Shown here piece by piece: positions 21,406-33,500 of a stretch of DNA of 64,000 bases. Every line of letters starts with the position of its first letter. Position 1 is the first letter of the stretch. Source of the DNA: Saccharina japonica (lineage: Eukaryota; Sar; Phaeophyceae; Laminariales; Laminariaceae); the NCBI GenBank assembly GCA_008828725.1, contig MEHQ01001196.1, forward strand, positions 623,924 to 687,923, written 5' to 3'. The notes beneath the pieces are model-generated. The model was not told where the DNA came from, made no database searches, and saw nothing but the letters and a program-made list of their open reading frames with translations. Position numbers and translations under genes: made by a program.

Positions 21406-24400
21406 GTGAGAAAAAAAAAGCGGTCGCTCGATCTAAACCTGCACTCTACTGGTATCAAGCACTCGTATCCACCCTGCTGCTGCTGCGGCATTCCAGCATT
21501 GGGCTATCGTAGGATTGGATGATAGCACAGCACGATTTGTCGGACTGACGTCGCCGTCGCTAATGGTATCGCTGACTTGTTGTGCAAACATCGCCAAGTA
21601 TAAGAAATGCGCTTCCATCTTGCACGAGAGGCCTTTTTTATACCGGTTACACTACGAGTACCTGGGATCAGGTACCAGATAAGTCTAGACTACCATACGT
21701 AGACTATGATATGTATACGTCATTTTACAGCATTACAAGCAGTACGACAGCAATTTTGGACGTTGAACCTCTACGAGTACGCTCTACGAGGACGCTCTTC
21801 ATCGTCGTGTATCTTAAGACTGCAACCTCTTGGTGCGATGCATCCTGTGATCCTGCCCTATGCTTCACGGGCGTTCACTGTTTCTCGCTGCGGTTCGATT
21901 TGGGTCGGTTCCACGAATCGAGCCGTGGGATTTTGCGGGAACTGATAACCACGACTGCGTATCGTAGGCCAGCTGTAAAAATCGCGACTACGAGTATGTA
22001 CGGGGGCATTTAGCACCTATCCCCGGGTATTAGGCCTTGGGTTTCACACTTTCCCCGCTGCATCCATCCTCTCCAGCACAGCAGCCAACCCCCACAGACC
22101 ACCGTGCAACCGTAGCGAAGCCCTGCAGTACGATAGCGTCTCTCGTGGCGAATAAACCCCAACTTTTGGTGTACAGCAGTATATCCCGTAAAATCCCGTC
22201 GTTATGTACAGCAGCTCTCACAGAGTATTTAGTCCTAAAGACCGGCAACTAACACTACAACAGTATAAGCCTAACCTCAACCCGAAACGCAAGGCCTGGA
22301 ATCCGGGGATGGGTCCTAAACGTCCCCGTAGTCGCGATTTTTATCTCACCTACGCACATATAGTCGTGATTATCCCGTTTTGTTTTGCCTCGGGGACCGG
22401 CCCGTATGCAAAGTGGCATCTACAAACAGTAGGAACCAGACCGAACCGCACCGAACCGACTCGTGAGAATTTCCGCTCCTGAGAACCGCGATCCCGATGC
22501 GTGAAAAGCCTTTGATAATAAACTCAAGTAATTAGGCAAGAATCGTGAGGGTTTTTCGGTTCGGCTCGGCTCGATTGTGTCATGGAGAACTGAGCTTCGT
22601 GTGTACGATTTTTTTCGGACTTCCGGAACCCGGACCGAACCGAATCGTACGTTGGAGGTTGAAATGGCGAGACCCGAGCCGCAGGAAGGTGCAGGGAGTA
22701 AGAACCGAACCGCGGACCAAACCGCGGACCGAACCGCGGACCGAACCGCGAACCGAACCGCGGACCGAACCGCGGCGTGGTTCGGAACCGTGAAAAGCGC
22801 TGGTATCTGTATGCAGCAGACAGTAGTGGTCCCTCTGTAGTGCCGGTTGAGTTCGTAGTAGTAGTGCCGGTTTCCCGCTATAAAGTGCCTGTGGAATCGC
22901 TTGGCACAGATGGGATTCACCACACCAGTGCAGTATTAATAGTGTGCGGAGTATATAGTGCCGGTTGCCGCTATACATAGTGCCGGTATTGTTGGCTGGC
23001 GCATACCGGCACAATGGAGGAAGCACTAGTTTCTATCACGGGGGACCGTAGTAAATAAGGGACCTGCGGTACACAGAAAAACCTACCTGGTATGGTACTC
23101 GTATATGTTTCCCTATTTTTACTAGTACAGGGGACCATAGTAAATAGGACCTATAGTACACATAAAAACCTATACTTGAAAAAAATAAAGTAAAAAAACA
23201 GAGCTATAATCGTAGCTGTGAGATCTTGGTGAGATCGAGGATTTTATCGAAACTCATTTTTGCAAGCTGAGTGTGATACTTCCATCGCGCGAACTACGCG
23301 TTTTGAGGGAAACAAAATCTGACATCTGTGGAACATAAAAACCTATGTATATTACCTATGTTTACTATTAATATGAATAACAATATTTGGTCCTTTTTTT
23401 AGGTCCCCCATAATAACAATATTTGGTCCTATTTACTGCTGTGATCCCCCCCGTAGTATTAATAGTATATAAAACAGAACGGGGATAGTATTAGTAGTGT
23501 TGGTGTTGGTGTTGATTTTTTCATTTTTTTTTTAGTTTCCAGCTCTCCGGACAAGCCGTGGTCACAACAGGTGTTTTCCCTTCTCCCCCTCCCGCCCGGT
23601 ATATGGCAGTGCTTGCCCTCAATTTTTTTCGCCGCGTGTATACGGTTCAGCATGACCACTGCTGTCCGCCGATTTTCGTCTTATTGTGCTAACTCGCGCT
23701 TTCCGCGTTTTATATATGTGGGTGTGTTGGTGTTGTAGTCTGTGTTGCTGGGGTCTTACTCTTACCTCGGTGTTGTGTAGTGTGGTCTTGTGAATGCCTC
23801 AGGCGTTTCGGCGCTGTTTTTCGCAGTGGGTGCGGGGGGGGTGTACTCGATATTCATGCATGGCCGTAGTCGTATGACCATAGACCCTCGCATCCCTACA
23901 ATGCCGGGACGGAGCATGTCGGGTTTTCACCGACCAGGCAGACATTGCTTGCACCAAGCGCAAGGCGCCGTGAGGCGGGTGGGGGCGGGGGGTGGCGGGT
24001 GAGATGTACATGAGGGGAGATTTCGTCGTCTCGTGTCGTGCCGCGCTGCTCTCGTCGCGGCGAAAGCGCGGCCAACACAAGAGCAGAAGGCGGGGGAGCA
24101 AGTTTGTATCTACCTACAAATATAGAGGGTTGGGGTATCCTTATTGCGTTGTCTACTCTCCTTACTACATTACAATGGTGTACTTATAGTATCTCTGTTT
24201 CGTAGTTTTGTGGCCACATAACTTGTATCTCTCTAGGATGAAGAACCAGCACCGACATCCATGGGCGTGCTGGATGTCGACGGGTAGAGAACACGGTTTA
24301 ATGTGAAGAGCACATACGCGCACACACATTCGGAAGAGCTCAGGTTCTTGTGGTCGGCACGGGCGAAGGCGTCGTCGCCGCGGGTTTCGGCGGGCGCAGG

Positions 24401-27400
24401 CGGGGCGAGGGAGGGAGGGGCAGAAGGAAAGGGACGCCCGGTCTCACGTCTGGCCGTGGTGCGGTCGGCTAAGAGGAAGGAGCGTTTCAGAAACGGTTTT
24501 CGAACGAGGCAGTTTGAGGCTGTTTACAAACTCGTTAATTGTCGTTTCGGCGAGAATCGCAGGCAGGTGTATTGGTATGGTAGCATCGTGTCTCGAAACG
24601 AGAGTCGCTGCACACTCGGCGGTTGCGGCACGAGGATCCTTGCGGAGGGTTGCAATCCTAAAATTAACATGAAAACAACAATAGCAACAAACATATGCTC
24701 GTAAATGTATACCCTTGTATATATGCCCTTGTACTTTGTACGAGCTGTAAGACGTAACAGGGAGTACATCGTAACTTTGTATACAGCAGCAATAGTAGCC
24801 TTTGGATACCGTATATCACGGAAGAAAGCACACCCCCCTTAGATACCACACGCCCCTACATGAGCAAACCCTGGTGATATCTTTTTTGGGGTGTTTTTTA
24901 TCGTCGCTTTGTCACCGGGGGTACGTTGAATCCGGGGGTACGTTGAACGCCACACCCCCTATACGGAGGTGCGTCTGAAAACAGCATCGAACGCTAAAAT
25001 TATCACACCGCTTGGTGAATACCACTCATCCACAACACTTGATACTACTCCTCCTGCTACTGTGCCCTACGCCCCAACCACCGGCGCCGGGTTATTAATA
25101 CTACGTAGGATGGATATATCTCGTCATAATTGCTAACGGTAGTGGTATTGAGGGGGTCTACACCAGTAGTAACTAGTAACGCATTCAGAACTGGAAAAAT
25201 ATCCCACACTAATTCCAAGTAGTTTGTCCCCAAATACGTCAAGTAGCAAATATTACCACCGTTAGCACACACCCCCAATACCACACCCCCTCGTCACCAC
25301 ACCCCCTAGCTTAGGGGCTACCGTGCATGGTGATTATCACCGGGGATACGCTAGATACCACACCCCCCTACAACAGCACACCCGGTCATAGTATTTTGTA
25401 ATGCCAAATTGTCATCACCGGGGTGTGCTTTCTTCCGTGTTATACGGTAACATTTTCATAGGTGTCGAGTGCGTTCTGAACGAAATCCTGTCAGCTTTGG
25501 TGGACCCCCACACAAACTGCACACACACCGCCGTAGGTACGCGCGATCGAAGCATCAAACACAGCTTGCAGCTACGCGTTTCGAGAAGAAGAAAAAACAA
25601 TATCACCACAGCAGCTGACGTTTTTTGTTTGTTGTTTTCAAATATACGCCTTCAGACTTTCAGATCAGTCGTGCCACACAGCGACACATTTTTTTGGCGA
25701 TCACACATTCCGACAATTTCGGTGCGCGCTCCTTTCTGCGCTCGGTGCCCCGCCTTGCCTTGCCTTGCCTTGCCTTGCCTTGCCTTGCCTTGCCTTGCCT
25801 TGCCTTGCCTTGCGTTGTTCAGCTGACTGTCCCGACGGTAGGGCGCTTTCGAGCGACCGGTTCCGCCTTCCTCACCACCCAGAGGGTCGTTTTCTGCGCG
25901 AGCAAGCCGTACGAAACACAAAACGGTGAGGCCATGCAAAATCAAACTATCAACACTGATTACGTAATGCTATAATATACAAGGCTTTCCTTTGGAGTGG
26001 TTGTAAGATGGGAGTTGATTCTTGCACAAATACAGTTTGCTTGTAGGTGAGTTTGGACTACTCGTAGTCCGCCGAAAATTGCAGTTGTATGGGGAATTAG
26101 TGTGGCCACAATGAGTTACATTTTTACAGTGCATTAAAAGCTAGCCTACATCAAACGGTCCAAATGCGGGCGACAATATTGATTACGTAATGCTACAATA
26201 TAAATATATATAATATAGGTTGGTGAGGTTGGGCCGCACCTTCTACGGCTTGTCCAGGAGGTCGCTGAGAGGAAAGCCTCCTTAGGTTGAGCTGCAATAG
26301 TTACTTTTTTTTAATGCAAGGCGGGGGGGGGGGGGGGGGGGCACAAGTGTGTTTTGCGTTGACCTGGAATATTGATGGGGTTTGCTATACAAGGGGAAGG
26401 CACTGCGCGTGATGTTTCAGGTTTTTTAGTTCAGTTCCAAAGGACCGTAACGCAACACCCGTGATATGCAGAAGATGTGCTCAACATTCAATCGGTGATA
26501 TATACGCACCTGGTAAGAATTCGTTCAAGTCTCGTGACTCGCCTTCTATTTTCGTGTTTTCAATCCTGGAGCTCTCTTCACCCGGGTCACCCCCCTTCCA
26601 CTGCTGCAACGAGTGCCCTATTCTATTACGGAGGGCCATAGTAAATATCCTATCATATAATAGGACCAAATAATGTTACTAAAAATAGAGACAGAGTGGT
26701 ATACGATACCGTATTATACTGTAGTCGAGACTACCAGGTACCTGGCATAAGATAGCACACACCTTTGGACGGAAGTTTCCAGGATATTTCTCTATGACGG
26801 AGAGAGAGAGCGCCACCGCCGCGCAATATGTCTTGGGGAAAAAATCTCGACGAGAACGAGATTTCCCCCAAAGCCGCCATTTCGGTTGTTTGTGTCCCCC
26901 CCGCCTATTACGCGGGACCATAGTAAATAGGACCAAATATTGTTCGTATACATAGGGAAATATTAAATATATAGGTGTTAGTGTGTACCGTAGGCCCTAT
27001 TTACTAGTGTTTACTATGGTACCCCATAAGGGCCCATATTAACGAGTATAAAATAAATTCGATTTGGAAAAAATAAAAATTCAAATTCGCTTTTCATTGG
27101 TCAACACACGCACCAGCACCAAATATTAGGATCTTTGGTCAACACACGCACCAGCACCAAATATTAGGATCTTTGGTCAACACACGCACCAGCACCAAAT
27201 ATTAGGATCTTTGGTCAACACACGCACCAGCACCAAAGATTAGGATCTTGGGGAATAATCTTGGGTGGTGGTGCGGGTTCTGACCAATGAAAAGCGGATT
27301 TGTTTTGTTTTTTCCCCCAAATTGATTTTTTTTTTCATCGTCAAAACGGGCCCTAATCGTTTCGGAGAACCTCGTTTCGGAAAATCGTCCTAATGGTGGG

Positions 27401-30400
27401 TGTGTTGTCTTAAGTGTTCCACAGCAGTAGTATTATAGTAGTCGTCACTTTTTCTTCGGCGGTTTCACAGATTGTTTCCCTCTGAACTCCCGAATGTGCT
27501 CTATATTTGACTCTTTTTTTTTTTTTTGGCGTTTTTACGCGCGAATATCCCCCGCTTCCCTATCGCAAGGCATGCCTTTCAAGGGTGTGGACATCCCACT
27601 GCAGATGCTGAGCGGGGAGAAGTTCGAGCAGCCCATCCTCTTCGGCGCGAACAACCTCTCCGGGATCGTGCAGACAAACGTCGCCCACGCGGGCCCTGTA
27701 GGTGCGTAGATAGTGCGTAGTACGTATATGATACATATCGCCAACTAAAGTATAGAGGGAACAAAGAGAGCTGAGCAAGTAAATGAAAGGAGGCGGTGTC
27801 GAAGTGGGAGCTCTGAGAGGCCAGGGATGGGCAATCCCTGAAGAGAGATATCTGTAAGTATGTCTGTATACTGCTCTGCTCTGTATCGCGCGTGCATGCA
27901 AACACGCCTACATATGGCGGCCGTCGTTGCCATGGCTGGGTGTTGGTTGTTCGTTCCTCTGTTCGTCTGCACCTCCGTGATGCCTGGCGACCTTCTGGGG
28001 CCTCCCGTGACGCATGACGGCCTTTAGCTGCCATGGAGATGGTTTACAGCCGGTGTTTTGTCTTTCCCACGGGATGCAGGACGACCTATTTGTGAGATGG
28101 TTGATAGGAAAGGTTTGTCTTCCCCTTCATAGGGGAGTGTATGATGTATGGCGACATTTTGTTACCATGGCTGGTGATTGGTGTGTGTGAAAGTGTCTGC
28201 CCCTCGTGATGTCTGGCGACCCTTTGTCGAGGTGGTTGTTAATTGGTGCCTGGTCTTCCCCCTGGGAAGTATGACGACCTTTTTGTCGAGATGGTTGCCC
28301 ATGCGCTTCTTTTTTTTAGCTTTTCTCAACGAAACACTGCTTTTTGGGGGGTAAGGTACAAGGCACAGTATACGTAGAGCTCCTCGAGTGAGTTATCATA
28401 TCCTCGGGAAAATAAGGGGTTACCCCTAGAAGGCAACTTGTCGAGATAGTTGCCCATGCGCTTTTATTTATAGTTTTTCTCAACGAAACACCGCTGCGTT
28501 TTTGGGGGGTAAGCTACAAGTATACGCAGAGGTCCTCAAGTGAGTTATCATATCCTCAGAAAATGAAGGTGTTACCTATACCGTAATAGAAGGCAAAATA
28601 ACACGCGTCTAATTTGGGACCGTTTTTCGTTTCGCCCGCACACAGAGAGCGTGGGGGACACATCCTCACCTTCGGCGGGTTTCCATGCGGCCACCGCGGC
28701 ACCTGTCATCAACTCCAGCTGGCGATTATCTTTCAGGTGGGCTTGCGTGCCGGGAGGGTGCCTTCTTGAATCCCTTGCGTGTCGTATAGCAGCGTGGAAG
28801 TTGCGCAGGGTTGGTTCTGTATTTGTCACATTCTGACCAAGGTATGATGCAGAATTCGACAACTAAGTTACGTGCGTATTGTTGGGTGTGTTATGTATGT
28901 GAGGGTGCGATGAGCCTTTTTACCCCCCTTCGGAGCTTCGGAGGGCAAATATGTGGAATAAAAAGTGACTTGATTATAGTGCAGCATCGGTCACACCAAG
29001 CGTCATAAGGAGGCGTGCTGCTGAGAGGTAAGGGGTAGGGGATGTGTCCAAAGCATATATATATACTCGTAGACTGGAAGGAGATGTTTTAACACGTGCG
29101 CAAGCAGCATGTCGATACTCTTAACTACTGCCGCCGCACGCTTTTCCTACGCGGGTGGGTGGTGGGGGGGGGGGTGATAAAGTCTCTTTTTAATCGCTTT
29201 TCGATCGCTACACTAGTGATGGAGTAGTACAAGGGTTCACACCTTGAACAGATCATGATGTATCTATGTGTCTACCGTATATCGTCTAGTTCCTCAGCTA
29301 CCTTCACCTTCGTGATAAGTTGTGCGGGACCCCAGGGGCGTAAAAAAAAGAGAGAAAACGACACCACACACGTAGGAAGGTCAGAATGAAAACAAACCGG
29401 ATCGCTGTGATCACAGGACGAAATGAGCGAAAACCATTTTTTTTTCCGTTTTTTGTTCCCTTTTTTTAACTTGGTTTTAGAGACCCCCCCCTATTTTTTT
29501 TTCGCGCATACACTCGGGGACCCTCGTAGTACAGATCCAACCCAGGAATCATGGATGGGCTAGATTTCGTGCCGATCATGCAGATCCCACCCGGCAACAC
29601 TGAACATGAGGGGCTTACAGTATATCATATCATACAACATCGGGAGTAGATTTGCCCTGAAAGGTCTACTACTTATAAATCATGACGTGGGAATGATCTG
29701 AATGATATGTATGATCTGTAGATGATATGTCCGGGGTGTGGAAGGGTTAGGGAATGGGTAATTTTGTACAGAGCTGGAGCTATTGATAATTGTGTATGTT
29801 GAGTGGGGGGGGGGGGGCGTACTCATTTGTTGCTTGCCTTGGTCATTTGACCATTGACCATGCATCCCTTTCGAGACGGAGCACTGAGTTGAGTGGGCGG
29901 TTCTTTCAGCCCTAACCCTGTGATTTACCTCGGTAAAACGGACCCTACTCTCAAGCCGTCACCGCTGCTCCAAAACCAATCCTACTATAATCTATTCCAA
30001 GTATATTGTATCCTAAACGAGGGTGCACTTCCACAGAGGTTGAAAGAAAAAACGTGGAACGTTGTATATGCAGGGTTGGAGCTAAGTATTCATAGGGAGT
30101 GTTACAACAAGTCCAAGGCGCCTGCTTGCCTTGTTCGTTAGAATGAGGAACGACCTGTCCAGCTAGTTGAGCTGTTTCAGTCCCTCTAGCTGCTGTACTT
30201 CCCTCTGGCGAGGATGCCTTCCTGCTTGTCAGTCACCTTTTCCGCGGTGTGAAACGCAAGCAGCGCTTGCTATCGTCATGCCGCTGTTTTGTATTATTAT
30301 ATTATTATATTTTATTTTGTTTATTTTTTGTTATTATTATTTGTTTTATAATTTTTTCATTTTACTCCCCTGAGGTATTTATTTCACTCCAGAGGCTTTA

Positions 30401-30492
30401 AAACCCTGCTCTTGTGACCCCGGACTAGACTGCTGGCAATGAGCTAACGTAAAAACAACAAAAACATCAGCAGCAGCAACATCAGCAGCAGC

Positions 30493-30524
<32 letters not shown>

Positions 30525-33500
30525 AACGACCGGCGTGTTTTGTTTGCTTTCAGGAGCGGCGGGTTCGGGACGTTTTTGAAAGTGTTTTACGCGGCCCTCC
30601 AGCGGCGGCGAAGGGCAAACCCGGCGGTTCGAGCTGTGGCCTTCGGAGGCTCGGACGAGGAGTGGGCATCGCTAGAGGTACGATATCATTCTAGTCTATA
30701 CACATATCGTGAACGGTGCCTGTTTTACAGCCTTGTGGACTGCAAATGCAGCACTTTTAAGCGCAGTCCACACCATGTTGTAAGTGTTTCAGCGTATATG
30801 TCGGTGAAATTGGGTGCCCAATCTATAGGCTGCACCTCAATTTTCATTGGTCAACAACTTTATATTAAAAAATTAAAAAGAAATGCATACCCTGATCTCA
30901 CCCGGACCAGATTCTTTTTTTTCTACCCTGCTCCCACTTAATAGGTGCAGAAGTATAGAATTTGGGTTATTATGGGTTGTAGGGTCAGCGGAATGGCGTG
31001 TGGACCGTAAAAGGTTGCTCTCCATATCGTGTCCCTCTTTTTACTAAGTTGCTTGCTGACAAGTGCAACGATAGTAGAGGTATTCTAGCACATTTTAGGC
31101 TGTTTTTTTTTTTCGGAATGAAGGGATTCTCAGTCTTGTGTTGCACGCTTTTTTTTGTTTTTTGTACTTCTTAACCCATTCAGAACTGAAAAAAAATATC
31201 CTACACGAATTCCAAGTAGTTTTCCCCAAATACGTATGTAGGACCAGTTCTTAAGTTAAGACCATGCGATTGTTCGTCGGGTACGTAGCGCTTTTTTTTT
31301 TTCGTCAAAAATCGTCAGTTTTCGGGCGAAGTATAGAGCTCCTTAACCCATTTAGGACTGCAGTCCCGGTGTGGGGACGAAACACTTGGAATTAGACTGA
31401 AATGTTCATTTGTTGACAGTGCAGTTGTAAAGGGGTTAGGTCACCACCCTCATAAATAAAGCAGGTTTACTTCTTCTGCCACCCTCATAAAAAAAGCAGG
31501 TTTACTTCTTCTGCCACCCTCATAAATAAAGCAGGTTTACTTCTTCTGCCACCCTCATAAATAAAGCAGGTTTACTTCTTCTGCCACCCTCATAAAAAAA
31601 GCAGGTTTACTTCTTCTGCCACCCTCATAAAAAAAGCAGGTTTACTTCTTTCACTTCGTCTACTTCTTTTACTTCTTTTACTTCTTTTACTTCTATCATA
31701 CCCTAGCATGTGTCTGATTCACACCATAATTGCTCGCGTACTTCTGCCGTAGCATGTATCTGATTCACACGATAATAGCTTTGTAGCTCAAGTAATTCGT
31801 CGATTCATTCCATCCGCCCCTATATGTATTATTGCGATATGTATAGCATAACCCAAATTTCTCTCAAACCGGAGTGGGTATGAATATATATATATACCTT
31901 AGTTGGCTTTAGTGTGACCGTGCCAAGCTATGTGACCTCTCTTGAACTTGTATGTACTTATCTTAAACCGATAGTAGCTCTTAAACCGATAGCTCTTGAA
32001 CCGATAGCTCTTGAACCGATAGCTCTTAAACCGATAGCTCTTAAACCGATAGCTCTTGAACCGATAGCTCTTAAACGATAGCTCTTCAACCGATAGCTCT
32101 TGAACCGATAGCTCGTAAACCGATAGCTCTAAAACCGATAACTCTTAAACCGTGACCCCAACTGTCACGGGTTTCGTTACTTATCTTGGTACCAGGTATG
32201 TCCCTTGTTTTTTGTTGGTTTTGGTCGTTCCTTTTTTGCTTTCCAGCTGAACTCGTGGGAGACTTAACTGTACCCTCGCCTCCTTTTGGACAACCCGCGT
32301 CGTCTTGCCCCCCCCCCACACCAGAAATTAAATTAACTCATTGAAGCTGTCGTCCATATGCAAGTCCGCCTCAGAGGCGGTTCTTAGCAGGATGCAGCTC
32401 ACCCTCCATGCGACTCGCCCAATAACCACACGGCCTTGCGCACTTGTGCAGCAATGTGCCTGTTGGTGAAAACCCAACGTGCTCCGTCCCGGCATTGTAG
32501 GAGCGAGGGTCACGGTCATAAGACTGACGGCCGGGCACAGACATAGTACACCGCGCCCGCCGCCCCCCCCCCCCCCCCCCCGCGGCTTGGATTGTTTTTT
32601 ATCCCGCATACGGTTCAGCATTCCCAGCACTTTTTTTTTGTTCTCCATCCCATTTATTATCTTCGCACTTCTGTCTTTCTCCCTCCCTAGTCGTAACTCA
32701 GATCCGGGGTCTCAAAGTAGGCTCCTCTCCCTCCTCCCCCACTACGGTTCTTGCCTTGTTTTTTATCGCACAGAGGGTTCACTTCCCAACGCTCGTCGAT
32801 TTTCATCGAATTTTGCTAACTCACGCTCTCGCGCTTTCCTCTACGAAGTCAAGATATTTTTTGCGAGAAAAAATCCCTGTGAGCATGCAATCGGGGGGGC
32901 TCGAACTCACGATCTTGATACTAACAAGCTTCGTGGTTACCTGCTAGCCCACCGGGGCGTCGATATCCATCTAACTTTTGCCAATGCGTGCCCTTGCTCT
33001 TTCAGCAACGGAAGAAGACTATACGGATACTGGTACTGCATTCGATGTACCGGTAGTTATTTTGACTGGGTAAAATGGATTATATCGTACCTGGTATACA
33101 CTATATACACCACGCCTGAAACCAGGTGTATACGAAATGTCCGTACCTACGACACACAATTATATACCAGGTTGAGTACGTACAGCAATTTCAATACCGT
33201 AGTTTTGTGTCTAGAAACGTAGTACAGTAGTAGTACAGTAGTATAGTATACGTGGCAAGAGTGCGCGGCGTACTATTATGATACGTGGTGTGCGTTGCTC
33301 TCGTCCTCCAAGCTGTTAATAGTAAATACAGTAGTCGTATCATACCTACCATAATTGCCTGCGCGCGGCAGTGCCGTGCTGAACTCGCTCACAAACCTGG
33401 CGGTTGCGTGACAACCCACGGTATTGATATGTGGTACCCCCTTCACATAGCGTGTAGAGGGGAGCGGAGGGCTCCAGACTATCTGTTTTTGACTGGCTTT

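Noticed and set aside
31445-31650. CRISPR-like array
   Set aside because: The 34-bp units are directly contiguous without unique spacers, so it is a minisatellite.
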